DNA of 64,000 bases from Streptomyces sp. DvalAA-43 (GTDB taxonomy: Bacteria; Actinomycetota; Actinomycetes; Streptomycetales; Streptomycetaceae): contig NZ_FMBW01000054.1 of assembly GCF_900091725.1 (NCBI RefSeq), forward strand, positions 124,001 through 188,000, written 5' to 3'. The notes under the pieces were generated by a model, which ran no database searches, was not told where the DNA came from, and saw only the letters and a program-made list of their open reading frames with translations. Position numbers and translations under genes: made by a program. Every line of letters begins with the position of its first letter. The stretch's first letter is position 1. Positions 32,692 through 41,501 of the stretch are shown piece by piece.

Positions 32692-33986
32692 TCAGCGCAA
32701 CTCGTCCAGGACCCGGGCGCACGCCTCGGGATGGTCCCGCCAGTGCTGCCAACTCCCCTCATGGGAGAGGACGTCGGCGAGTGTGTCCGCCAGACCGTGA
32801 CTCCCGGCCCCCACGATCTCCCGTACGACCACGACGGCCGCTTTCAGTCCGTCCCGGCCACCGTCGGCCAGCTGCCCGAGCGCGGCGGCGGGGTGCCCCG
32901 GGGCCGTCGTGCGCGTGGACTCCACCAGCGGTTGCAGCCACCGGGCCCACTGCTGGTACCTGGCCGCCCCCTCGGTCGGGATCTCCGTCTCCAGCAGCGG
33001 TGCCAGCGCCCGCGCGAGACGTCCGCCATACCCTTCCGCGCTCTCCGTGACCCACGGGTGTTCGGCGGTGAAGTGCTCCCAGCCGGCCTGTACGGCCATC
33101 TCGTCCACCATCCAGGGGCCGATGGGCCGCAGACGCTCGGTCCCACCGAGGACGAACGCCTCCCGCACCAACTCGTAACACCGTGCGTTCCGCGAGCAGC
33201 ACGGCATCGTACAGATCCTTGCCCTGCGGTTACAGGTCGGTGGCCAGCCACAGCAGCTTCCAGGCCAGGGAGAGTTCGGGGGAGACGGCCTGCACTCGGC
33301 AGCCCGGTCCGTCGCCCAGCGGTTGGAGTTCGGTGAGTGCGGCGGCGGAGGGAAGGATCTCGTTGAACACCACATCGAGCTGAACGGCGCCGCCGGGCAC
33401 CCCGTCCGCCGTCCACGGCAGGAGCATCCGTCGGCCCGGAACGCGCTCGTACGTCCAGATGTCCTCCGTGACCATGCCCGCCGCGTCGATCCGTACGGAG
33501 CCCCGGTCGGCGGCCGCTGCCGCGTCCCGGGCGATCTGCTCGAAGAGGCCGGAGAGCCGGGGGTCGTCCAGGGCCCAGTCCCAGGGCACGACGAGGAAAT
33601 CCAGATCGCCCGGGTCACGGGCGGCCTCCCCGAACCAGGTCGCCATCAACACGCTGCCACGCAGCACCAGGTGGTCACCCCACGGGCCGTCCGCGACGGT
33701 CGCGTGCACCGTGTCCAGTACGGTACGCCGCGCCCGGTGCCAGGCCCGTCCCGTCGCTTCCTCGCCGGCACCGAAGTGCGGCTCGCCTGCCCGGGTAGGC
33801 ATGGGCGAAGTGCTTGAGGGCGGGCTCGAAGACCAAAGGGTGGTTCATCCCGTCCGGTGCGGGAAGCAGGGTGGCCGGAAGGCTCGATGCGCGCCTTGTG
33901 TCCTCGTCGAGGGCCGTATGGGGGACGCGCGGCGGCCCCTGCCAGGGTCTGGTCCAGGAGGCGGATTCGTCGGCGGAAGATGTCAT
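32692..33986 (-). pseudogene. Nucleotidyltransferase, AbiEii/AbiGii-like, broken in three places
   Basis: A strong start (ATG 33986 with AGGAG eight bases upstream) begins MTSSADESASW. The frame shifts near 33800, where FAHAY should continue as RAGEPHFG (an extra C in a CCCGGG run). The next frame carries the nucleotidyltransferase core VLRGSVLMATWF...DPGDLDFLVVP. A TAA at 33230-33232 interrupts ATD-PQGKDLYDA, and a second shift near 33185 leads to YELVREAFVLGG and the C-terminal helical region. The intact ancestor would be about 430 residues. AbiEii-type proteins are toxins of type IV toxin-antitoxin or phage-abortive systems; no antitoxin is adjacent. Confidence 0.75.
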
Positions 33987-34290
33987 GGTGAGGCTCCTGC
34001 GGGAGGGGTTGCTGCTGTTCGCGGGACCCGTGGCGGAGGTGAGGCGTCGGGCCGGCGCGAGCATAGGTGTCCGTGCTGTACGCGGGACGGCCGGAACGGG
34101 GCGGGGGCGTCGGGAGGAGACCGCCCCTCGGGGCGGAGGGGAAACGTCCATTGGCATGGACCTGATAGACACACTGCGTTACAGTCCGTTGCGGCACACT
34201 CTGAGAGCGCTCTCAGGTGAGAGCTCCCGGACGCCTGCTGTTCCTCCCCCACAATGCCGGAACAACAGAAGGGCCATTGCCTTGAGATGC
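33987..34290. promoter_or_regulatory. Intergenic region upstream of the protease, 304 bp
   Basis: No gene is supported here on either strand. The region separates the divergent broken nucleotidyltransferase from the S1 protease and contains the 16-bp palindrome at 34201-34216. A clear -35/-10 pair for the protease could not be fixed. Confidence 0.5.
34201..34216. promoter_or_regulatory. Perfect 16-bp palindrome, LacI-family-type operator
   Basis: CTGAGAGCGCTCTCAG is a perfect palindrome 75 bp upstream of the protease ATG. Its core differs from the CebR operator of Streptomyces (TGGGAGCGCTCCCA) by one symmetric base pair, and it has the central GCGC of LacI-family sites. A half copy, GGTGAGAGCTC, follows at 34217. 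It probably binds a sugar-responsive LacI regulator. Confidence 0.7.
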
Positions 34291-35460
34291 ATGAACACGC
34301 TGCGTACGAGTCTGGCTGCCGCGCTGGTCGTCGGAGCCTGGGCGACCGTGGGCCTCGCCTCCGGACCGGCCTCCGCCGCCGCGGCGGACCAGGCCTCCTC
34401 GACACCCCGATCCGCGGCCGATGACGCACCGGCCTCCACGGGACTGCTCTCCGCCATGCAGAGGGACTTCGGCCTCACGGAGAGCCAGGCCAGGGCGAGG
34501 CTGGCCGCGGAGAAGACGGCAACCGCCGCACAGGGCACGGCGCAGAAGGCCGCAGGATCGTCCTACGCCGGCTCCTGGTTCGATCCGGTGACGAGCAGGC
34601 TCACCGTGGCTGTCACCGACGGCCGGAAGGCGGACGACGTACGCGCGTCCGGGGTGTCCGTTCGGGTCGTCCGCCACAGCGCACGGCAGCTCGACGCGGC
34701 CAAGGCGCGGATCGACAGGATGACCGCGCCGGACGGTGTCAGCAGCTGGCACGTCGACCCGGAGGCCAACCGGGTCGTCGTCGATGTCGTCGCCTCGGCA
34801 GAGGGTGACAACGATGTCCGCGCATTCGTCGAGCGGGCCCGCAAGTCGGGCCCGGTAGTGGTGAACCAGACCCCCGAGGCGCCCAGGACCTTCGCCGCCG
34901 GAACCGTGGGCGGCGATCCCTACTACACGGGCAACGTCCGGTGCTCCATCGGCTTCTCCGTGTACGGCGGCTTCGTCACGGCGGGACATTGCGGACAGGC
35001 GGGTGCCGGGGTCAGCGGCTGGGACGGTTCGGCCATCGGCAACTTCCAGGGGTCGTCCTTCCCCGGTGACGACTACGCCTGGGTCAGCGTGGGCAACGGC
35101 TGGTGGACCGTGCCCGTGGTCCTCGGCTGGGGCACCATTTCGGACCAGCTGGTGCGGGGCTCCGCAGCGGCGCCCATCGGCGCCTCGATATGCCGCTCCG
35201 GCTCCACCAGCCACTGGCACTGCGGCAACGTGCTGGCCACGAACGAGACCGTGAACTACAGCCAGGGGGCCGTCTATCAGATGACCAAGACGAGCGTCTG
35301 CGCCGAGCCCGGGGATTCGGGAGGCTCGTTCATCAGCGGCGACCAGGCCCAGGGCGTCACGTCGGGCGGCTGGGGCAACTGCACCAGCGGCGGGGAGACC
35401 TGGCACCAGCCGATCAACGAGATCCTGAACCGGTACGGGCTGACACTGCACACGGCCTGA
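34291..35460 (+). CDS. Secreted S1 family serine protease (alpha-lytic/streptogrisin type), 389 aa
   Basis: Signal peptide (MNTLRTSLAAALVVGAWATVGLASGPASA), a pro-region of about 170 residues with the alpha-lytic-type fold (LLSAMQRDFGLTESQARARL; SSYAGSWFDPVTSRLTVAVTD), then the mature chymotrypsin-like domain. The triad is His in TAGHC near 233, Asp in GDDYAWVSV, and Ser in GDSGGS near 342. Cys pairs match streptogrisins. It would be exported, folded by its pro-region and self-cleaved. The ATG lacks a good ribosome binding site; a TTG nine bases upstream has a better one (AAGGG). Confidence 0.93.
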   Translation: MNTLRTSLAAALVVGAWATVGLASGPASAAAADQASSTPRSAADDAPASTGLLSAMQRDFGLTESQARARLAAEKTATAAQGTAQKAAGSSYAGSWFDPVTSRLTVAVTDGRKADDVRASGVSVRVVRHSARQLDAAKARIDRMTAPDGVSSWHVDPEANRVVVDVVASAEGDNDVRAFVERARKSGPVVVNQTPEAPRTFAAGTVGGDPYYTGNVRCSIGFSVYGGFVTAGHCGQAGAGVSGWDGSAIGNFQGSSFPGDDYAWVSVGNGWWTVPVVLGWGTISDQLVRGSAAAPIGASICRSGSTSHWHCGNVLATNETVNYSQGAVYQMTKTSVCAEPGDSGGSFISGDQAQGVTSGGWGNCTSGGETWHQPINEILNRYGLTLHTA

Positions 35461-35658
35461 CGGCACGCGGGGTCTGCCGGCCCGGTACGCCCGATGCCCA
35501 CCGCGCGGGGCCTGTCGCGACACGAGCGCTCTCGCTCGGCCGCGGCAGGCCCTCCGTGCGAGGCACGGGTACGCGGAAGGCCGGGCCGCCGTCATGGCGA
35601 GGACCGGGGCCGGCGCCCGGCGTGTGCACGCATCGTAGGAAGGGAGCCCACAAGGCAG

Positions 35659-36366
35659 TCACCAAGTGCAGCGGGCCTGAAGGTCGTTGATGCTGTCGGC
35701 GAGTTCGGCAGGCCGGGCCGGCAGGCCTGTCGCATGCCAGTGGGCAAGGCGCCAGGCCAGTCGCCGCGGCCACACCGGGGTGGTGGGCAGCTGGGTGACC
35801 GGAATCCACGTGGGCGTCCCACCATGGTTGTCGAGTTCCGCACGGGCACCGATCTCGCCTTCGGCCCGTACGAGGAAGTAGTGCTCGCGGCGATCGTCCT
35901 TCCAGACGCGGGCCACCTCCGCGACCACTTCGCCGTGCAGACCGGACTCCTCCCGCAGCTCACGGATCACCGCAGCGTGCGGTGTCTCGCCGTCCTCGAC
36001 CCCGCCGCCCGGAATCTCGTAGTACGGCTGCCCGTCCTCCTCGAAGCCGATGAGGAGCATGCGTTCGTCACGGATCACCACCGCTCCGGCCCGGACCCGT
36101 ACCGGTTCAGCGGCCGTTGGATCGACCCAGGCAGCCACTCCGGGGGCCGGCCCGTCCGTCGCCCAACTCCGCAAAACCGTCTCGGCAGTTCCGACCGGCC
36201 GGATCCGCGCGTGCAGCGCCTCGGCCAGGGAGAGCGAGCACCGTGAAGTGTCCGATGCCCGCCCCTGGCGAGGGAGGTAGTAGACCCCCTCCTCATCGGG
36301 CGCTCCGCTCAGGACAAGGCCGGCATCGTCGAACCGGACGTCCAGCAGAACGGGAGCGTCGTTCAT
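35659..36366 (-). CDS. NUDIX hydrolase, 235 aa
   Basis: The NUDIX box is complete: GGGVEDGETPHAAVIRELREESGL, near the middle of the protein, preceded by VRAGAVVIRDERMLLIGFEEDG. An extra N-terminal domain of about 95 residues (MNDAPVLLDVRFDDAGLVLSG) is unusual and may bind substrate. Such enzymes hydrolyse nucleoside diphosphates linked to another moiety using Mg2+. The ATG overlaps the stop of the upstream nucleotidyltransferase (ATGA), so the two are translationally coupled. Confidence 0.9.
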   Translation of the reverse strand: MNDAPVLLDVRFDDAGLVLSGAPDEEGVYYLPRQGRASDTSRCSLSLAEALHARIRPVGTAETVLRSWATDGPAPGVAAWVDPTAAEPVRVRAGAVVIRDERMLLIGFEEDGQPYYEIPGGGVEDGETPHAAVIRELREESGLHGEVVAEVARVWKDDRREHYFLVRAEGEIGARAELDNHGGTPTWIPVTQLPTTPVWPRRLAWRLAHWHATGLPARPAELADSINDLQARCTW

Positions 36367-36983
36367 CCGAGAGGACCAGCCTGACTGTTGAGGGAATGGA
36401 CACGCCACTCGTCGAACTGCTCGGGGGCGCGGACGTCGCCGTCCAGGACCGAGCGATAGACGTCGACGCTCTTCACGGAGCTGCCGTACTCGGCGCGGTC
36501 CGCCCACGCCTGCTTGATGCCGAGGATCGCCGCGCGGGTGTCGGGAGCGAGGCGCGCAGGCAGCGCCTCAAGATGGGCGAGGTCGGGTTGGCGGTCGGGT
36601 TCGTCGACGAACCAGATGTCCAGGTTCCAGTCCTGGCCTCGCGCCGAACGGCAGTCCACACCGAGATAGAGCCCGTCGGGGTAGTCCGGGTCGGTGTTCC
36701 ACTCTCCGGTGTCGTCGCGGAACCGGACCTGGCGCACCCGCTGGTGCTGCGCCAGCCGCGCGCCGATCCCGGCGACGGCCTCCAGGGTCCGCGGGTCGAG
36801 CTTCGGGCAGATCACTGTGACGTCCAGGTCGCGGCGGACCATCAGCCCCAGGGCGTAACTCCCCACCCGCACGGGCCGGCCGACCGCGGACAGCAGTTCG
36901 TCCAGGCGCAGATCGGCGCCGACCGCATCCGCCGCGGAACGCAGTGCGTCCTGTTCCCGCAAGAGTTCCTCTGTGCTCGTCAC
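36363..36983 (-). CDS. Nucleotidyltransferase-fold protein, 206 aa
   Basis: GTG 36983 start. The MNT-like core shows VRVGSYALGLMVRRDLDVTVIC, i.e. GSxxxG and a D-x-D-V metal pair, followed by TLYLGVD-like strands (YLGVDCRSARGQDWNLDIWFVDE). A helical C-terminal half follows. The fold transfers nucleotides to small molecules or proteins, but the substrate is unknown. Translationally coupled to the NUDIX gene downstream, which suggests a nucleotide-linked product handled by both. Confidence 0.7.
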   Translation of the reverse strand: MTSTEELLREQDALRSAADAVGADLRLDELLSAVGRPVRVGSYALGLMVRRDLDVTVICPKLDPRTLEAVAGIGARLAQHQRVRQVRFRDDTGEWNTDPDYPDGLYLGVDCRSARGQDWNLDIWFVDEPDRQPDLAHLEALPARLAPDTRAAILGIKQAWADRAEYGSSVKSVDVYRSVLDGDVRAPEQFDEWRVHSLNSQAGPLG

Positions 36984-37092
36984 CTCACCATTCTTCCAGG
37001 AGGCGAGAACCACGGGGGCGGGGGCCGGTGATCCACGGACCCGAGGGGCCCGATCCGCGCACTGCTAGGCGCCGACAACGGACAATGCAGGT

Positions 37093-37548
37093 ATGACTCG
37101 ACCCAGACTCCGTGTTGCCGCATACGTGATCCGGCAGGGCGCCGTACCCGAACTGTTGGTGTTCGACCACATCGGAATGCCGGCGGCCGGCACCCAGGTG
37201 CCCGCCGGTGGAGTCGGACCGGACGAGGAACTCGAACAGGCTGTGCTACGGGAGGTCACGGAGGAGACCGGGCTGTCGGCAGCCACCGTGGTGCGGAAGA
37301 TCGCCGTGGAGGACAAGCCGCATCCCGAGACCGGACAGCCGCGCAGGACCGCCTTCTTCTTCGTCCGAGCACCGGCCGACACCCCTGATTTCTGGGAGCA
37401 CCGGGTCCGAGGCGACGGCGACGATGCCGGCCTCGCCTTCGCCTGCCGCTTCCTCCCGCTTCCCCTGAGGCAACCGCTGGCGGACGAACAGGACGCCTGG
37501 CTGGGCCACATCGATCCTCTCTGGACCACCAGGTCCGCCGCCGGGTGA
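37093..37548 (+). CDS. NUDIX hydrolase, 151 aa
   Basis: The box GGVGPDEELEQAVLREVTEETGL is intact. The N-terminus (RVAAYVIRQGAVPELLVFDHIG) is a typical NUDIX start. ATG 37093 follows a 109-bp divergent gap from the nucleotidyltransferase gene. Short, single-domain form. Substrate not assignable. Confidence 0.88.
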   Translation: MTRPRLRVAAYVIRQGAVPELLVFDHIGMPAAGTQVPAGGVGPDEELEQAVLREVTEETGLSAATVVRKIAVEDKPHPETGQPRRTAFFFVRAPADTPDFWEHRVRGDGDDAGLAFACRFLPLPLRQPLADEQDAWLGHIDPLWTTRSAAG

Positions 37549-37700
37549 TGTGGCGGGGCGTCCGGAATTCCGCTCCGCGCCGCCGCGACGCTCCCGTCCG
37601 TATCGTCACTCACCCAAGAGGCAGCGGCAGGGATCACTCACCCCCGAGACTGCCGGTCCGGCGCACGGACTTGATGCGCCGGCGTATACGAGGAGCTGGG

Positions 37701-38394
37701 ATGAGCGCGGAGTCCGTACTTCGCCAGGTGAGCGCCGAGACCATGCGGAGCATCCCCGGCAGGGAGATCGTCCTGCGCGACGAGGGCACAAGGACGGACT
37801 GGAAGGTGGACGTCGGCGCCTTCCGGCTGGCGTCGTACCGGCGACCCGCGAGCTGTACCACGCGGTGCGGGGCGAGTGCACCCGGGAGTCCGGCCGGTCC
37901 GCGTACGCCGGTGACCGAGATCTCCTGGAACGAGGCTGCCCGGTTCTGCGATCTGTTCTCGTGGGAAACGGGACTCCAGCCCTGCTATGCGAGGGGCGAC
38001 GACTCCGACGGGCCGGACGTGGTGTGCGACTGGCAGGCCGACGGCTACCGACTCCCGTCCGAGGCGGAGTGGGAGTACGCGTGCAGGGCCGGGACCTCCG
38101 GCGACCGCTACGGGGACCTGGAAGAGATCGCCTGGCACCGCGGGAATTCCGGCGATGAAGTGCATGATGTCGCGACCAGGATGCCCAACGCATGGGGACT
38201 GCACGACATGATCGGCAACGTGTGGGAGTGGTGCTGGGACCTCTATGACCCCGAGGTTTACGGCCCGTACCGCGTATTCCGCGGCGGTGGCGGATTCGAC
38301 CCACCCCGGAGGTTGCCGGGCATCGTGCCGGCGCACGAGCCATCCCACCTTCCGTATCGACGACCTGGGATTCCGGCGGGCCCGAACGGGGTGA
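37701..38394 (+). pseudogene. SUMF1/formylglycine-generating-enzyme-like protein, frameshifted
   Basis: ATG 37701 has GAGGAGCTGGG upstream. The conserved family text appears in pieces: MRSIPGREIVLRDEG and DVGAFRLAS in frame 1; ATRELYHAVRGECTRESGRSAY in the next frame (about 37836-37909); VTEISWNEAARFCD, YRLPSEAEWEYACRAGT and MIGNVWEWCWDLY back in frame 1; then CRASCRRTSHPTFRIDDLGFR in another frame to a stop at 38394. Three shifts (near 37835, 37910 and 38290) therefore break it. The first two cancel out. The family oxidises Cys to formylglycine in sulfatases or acts as an EgtB-like sulfoxide synthase. Confidence 0.8.
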
Positions 38395-38626
38395 GCCGGT
38401 GGCGCGACATGGTGTGAGGTTGTCACCGCGCCGACCCAGCTGCGCTCACGGGTATTCCCCGGCTCTCCCGCACCTCCCTTCCTCGCCGGTTCCCGAAGGC
38501 GGGACTTCTCAGGGGCTGCCGGGAGTGTGCACGGGCTCGATCCGGTCGAGCCAGTCCGTCAGGAGCACTTCGAGGGAGGCCCGGCCCCGGACCGGAGCGT
38601 CGGTCCGTCTCTGTAGGGTGCGGGAC

Positions 38627-39101
38627 GTGAGTGAGGTGTACGAACTGGCGATATCCGTCGATCTGCGGGACGAGCTCTCCGAGCAGGAGCTCGACGAACT
38701 GCGCTGGCATCTGGGAATCGGTCCGCAGCCGGAGCGGCTGTCCATCGTGACGGGGTTCCCGTTCGTGACGGAGGGAGAGTCGGGGCCTCGTGGTCGAGGA
38801 CGATCCTTGTCCACTGCTGGCCGGTCGTGGCGCGGCCCGGCGTGTGGGCGGCGTCCTCTGCTCTGCGTTGGCCGACCGCGCACACCTGCCCCGGAACGGC
38901 TGGGCGCTGACCTCCCGGCAGGAAATCCACCCGGACGAATTCGACCAGACCGGCGAATTGCTCCGCTGGCTCGCTGCGCGGGCGCACGACACCCACACGC
39001 TGGTGGAAGGCGCCGTTTCGCTCGGCTACTTGAGGTTCTACGAAGACCCGGTGCCGGAAGTGCTCCAGGTCGTGGACGGGTGGGTCGTGTGGCCGGAGTA
39101 G
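38627..39101 (+). pseudogene. Hypothetical protein with one frameshift
   Basis: The GTG at 38627 opens VSEVYELAISVDLRDELSEQELDELRWHLGIG. Near 38785, after FVTEGESG, the frame changes, and the remaining LVVEDDPCPLLAGRGAARRVGG...LRFYEDPVPEVLQVVDGWVVWPE continues in the other frame to 39101. Joined, it would be about 157 residues. The reconstructed protein resembles a Streptomyces hypothetical family I know only by pattern. No function. Confidence 0.65.
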
Positions 39102-39815
39102 GGCCTGTTCGGTGGACCTTGCACGCACGTCCCGGCAGCATCTCCGTCCTGCCAGCACCGCCCAGTCGGCGTCACCGTCGCCTCGATCCGCCGCTGGGTT
39201 CGTGCCCGATCCGCATGACCGGATCAAGTGGCCCGGCACTCGGCTCGGCCTCCAAGTGACGGAGAGCCGGAACCCGTTGGCAGCACCCGTCTGCCCGATC
39301 ACAAGGGTGGCCGAGGCTCAGGGCGCCCCTGACGTGGCGAGCGCCGTCAAGTTCGTTGACGACGCCGTGCAAGGCGGCGGCAGTCGCCGCCGTCAGGGTG
39401 GTGTTGGCGGCGGTCCAGAACACGATCTTGGCGTTCGTCTCATTGACCGTCCGCAACTCCCCGTCTGCGTGCGGACAGTACGAGCCGGGCGGGCAATGCC
39501 GAGTGACAGGAGCGCTGCGCGTGCCGTAGCAGGGCGACGAGTCGGGAAACAGGCTCGGCTGCGCGAGTTGCGAGAGGGACCAGCCGACGAACACTGTCGG
39601 CCACCCGGCCACCCGGCCACCCGGCCACCCGGCCACCCGGCCAGCAGGGACGCAATCAACATCCGGTGAGGGATGCTTCCTTGCCGCCCGAGTAGCCGGG
39701 CGAGGAGGGCGGCATGACGAAACGGGCCAATGCAGTGAACAGCGAGAGCAGAGCCTTCTTGATCCTATGAGGATACTGATCAAGGAATCGCACACCCCCT
39801 CTGAGGACGGAACGC
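39102..39815. other. 714 bp with no supported gene
   Basis: No reading frame here has convincing codon use. The minus strand around 39447-39300 encodes NETNAKIVFWTAANTTLTAATAAAL, which looks like a relic of a small membrane protein. The stretch also contains the CCACCCGG tandem array at 39601-39640. Confidence 0.5.
39601..39640. repeat. (CCACCCGG)5 tandem repeat
   Basis: Five perfect 8-bp units in a row, followed by a partial CCAG. The unit length is not a multiple of three, so length changes would shift any frame across it. No gene clearly spans it. Confidence 0.9.
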
Positions 39816-40376
39816 CTAGGCATTCTGGTCGCCGTAGCGCGACCTGTACCAGGCCACTTGCTCGGCAGTCATCGACGATGAGACGGTGTGCACGTCACCT
39901 ATGCGTTCACTGTCGCGCTGGCGTGAGCCCCTCTCAGCGGACCGGAATACCAAGACGGACACCTGGGAGGCAGGTTGCGAGTGCAGGGTGTAGGCCGGCG
40001 CGTTGGGATTCGGGACGCCCTCCAGGTGCACGCCGCGTGTGGTCAGCACTCGCTCAAGTCTGTCGAAGCGAAGCCGGCGGCCGAAACGGCCGTACCGCTC
40101 ACGAAGCACCCTGTTGACAGTGTTGCCGCCCATGGAAAGCCGATGCACCTGCAAGGTGAAGTGGTGCCCCGTCCAGGCGTGGTCGCGTGATTCCCGGCAC
40201 CAGAAGAACTCGACCATCCCGTAGTCGCGTCACATGCTCTGGTCGTCGAAGGAGTTCTCGGCAAAGTCGGAGCCCAGGATCGAGGTGACCCGATCGGGAG
40301 TGTCCGTCGGCTTGGCACCAAGAACCGTTCCGGACGTGATCACGCCCATGTAGAACGCGAGGGAATGCGGTGTCAC
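39816..40376 (-). pseudogene. Hypothetical protein interrupted by an in-frame TGA
   Basis: The GTG at 40376 has GGAGG upstream and reads VTPHSLAFYMGVITSGTVLG...NSFDDQSM, then meets TGA at 40232-40230. The same frame goes on without shift as RDYGMVEFFWCRESRDHAWTGHHFTLQVHRL...QVAWYRSRYGDQNA to 39816. A TGG to TGA change (W after SM) explains it. The downstream part has its own ATG at 40217 but no good ribosome binding site. Intact length would be 186 residues. Hypothetical Streptomyces family with no known role. Confidence 0.7.
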
Positions 40377-41087
40377 TGGTTCCTCCCTGAGGAGCTGAGG
40401 TATCCGATAGTGGCCGCCTCGGAGTAGGGGATCGGTATGACATGACGATCCACCGGGCAGGCATGAGTCTCGTGCTTTCATGAAGCGGGCTGACCGGCAG
40501 GCGATCAAAGAGTAGAAATTGCCTCTGACCAGCAAAAATGAGGACTTTGGCTAGATTCTTTCCCGCTGAGACCAAAAGAGTCTTCCAGGTGAAGAAGCCT
40601 ATCGGCTCCCATCTCCGTGTCCGCTTCCGGGAGGAATCGGCGAACCCATCGCCGTCCTGTTGAGACCTAGGAACGCGGGCTCGACCCCGGCCGTCGGGCA
40701 CATCGCGGCCGCCCGTCCGGCCCTCGCTCAGCTGCCTGCCACTGGCCCTGGACCCGCGAGTTCACAGACGCCCTCGAACGCTCGCACTCCCGCCGAACCC
40801 TGGCTGATCAGCAGCTTCCCCTCTGGGAGCAGTGTCATTTCTACTCGGCGCAGTGGAAACCGGCATTTACTCAAGACGACACCCGAACTCTTGGCCTGCC
40901 CTGTTTCGGTCATGGGCAACGAAACGGGCCGCCGACTTCGTCGACGGCCCATCAGAAGGATCGAGGTCAGAGGCTATCCCGTGACTGCTGACCAAGGTTG
41001 GATGATCTCACTGTGGTTGGTGTGATCACGGTGTTCGAGCCGTCCTGGATGGCTCGCCGTCACGACAGTTTGATTTGATAACCTGTG
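40377..41087. other. 711 bp with no supported gene
   Basis: The left part (about 40480-40590) is relatively AT-rich. A short frame at 40588-40662 (VKKPIGSHLRVRFREES) is too small to support. A hairpin with an 11-bp stem and one mismatch lies at 40926-40950. The right end holds the presumed arr promoter (GATAAC at 41077-41082). Confidence 0.5.
40926..40950. terminator. Isolated GC hairpin
   Basis: GGGCCGCCGAC pairs with GTCGACGGCCC around a TTC loop, with one mismatch. It sits about 140 bp upstream of arr and could insulate that gene from reading from the left. No gene ends just before it. Confidence 0.4.
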
Positions 41088-41501
41088 ATGATGAACGAGG
41101 TGTTGGATGAGGGGCCGTTCTTTCACGGCACGAAGGCCAAGCTGCAGGTTGGAGATCAGCTCACCGCCGGTTTCCGTTCCAACTACCGGCCCGAAATAGT
41201 GATGAACCACATCTACTTCACCGCGTTGCGCGACGGTGCGGGACTCGCCGCCGAACTCGCCGCCGGTGACGGGGCCCCGCGCGTGTATGTCGTTGAACCG
41301 ACCGGGGAGTTCGAGAACGATCCCAACGTCACCGACAGAAAGTTCCCCGGCAATCCCACCCGCTCCTATCGCAGCAGGGACCCGCTGCGGATCGTTGGCG
41401 AGGTCACCGACTGGACGCGACAGACACCCGAAGCTCTCCAGATGTGGCGAGACCGGCTGGCCGCAATCCGTCTGGATGACCGCGCCGAAATCATCAACTA
41501 G
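41088..41501 (+). CDS. arr: Rifampin ADP-ribosyltransferase, 137 aa
   Basis: The protein aligns by eye over its whole length with Arr of mycobacteria: FFHGTKAKLQVGDQLTAGFRSNY, VMNHIYFTA, RVYVVEPTGEFENDPNVTDRKFPGNPTRSYRSRDPLR and IVGEVTDW. The early His in FHGT and the acidic residue in the NVTD/RDPLR block are the expected NAD+-binding and catalytic positions. Arr transfers ADP-ribose from NAD+ to a hydroxyl of rifamycins and inactivates them. No ribosome binding site precedes the clustered starts GTG-ATG-ATG (41085-41093), while GATAAC ends six bases upstream, so the mRNA may be leaderless. Confidence 0.93.
   Translation: MMNEVLDEGPFFHGTKAKLQVGDQLTAGFRSNYRPEIVMNHIYFTALRDGAGLAAELAAGDGAPRVYVVEPTGEFENDPNVTDRKFPGNPTRSYRSRDPLRIVGEVTDWTRQTPEALQMWRDRLAAIRLDDRAEIIN

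Noticed and set aside
39300..39447. Minus-strand segment NETNAKIVFWTAANTTLTAATAAAL as a Pycsar-type membrane effector
   Set aside because: The fragment is too short and lacks neighbours such as a cyclase. The resemblance is only a hydrophobic pattern.
39601..39640. CCACCCGG array as a CRISPR-like repeat
   Set aside because: There are no spacers; units are directly adjacent and 8 bp long.
40588..40662. A short plus-strand frame starting VKKPIGSHLRVRFREES
   Set aside because: Only 24 codons, no ribosome binding site and no homologue known to me.
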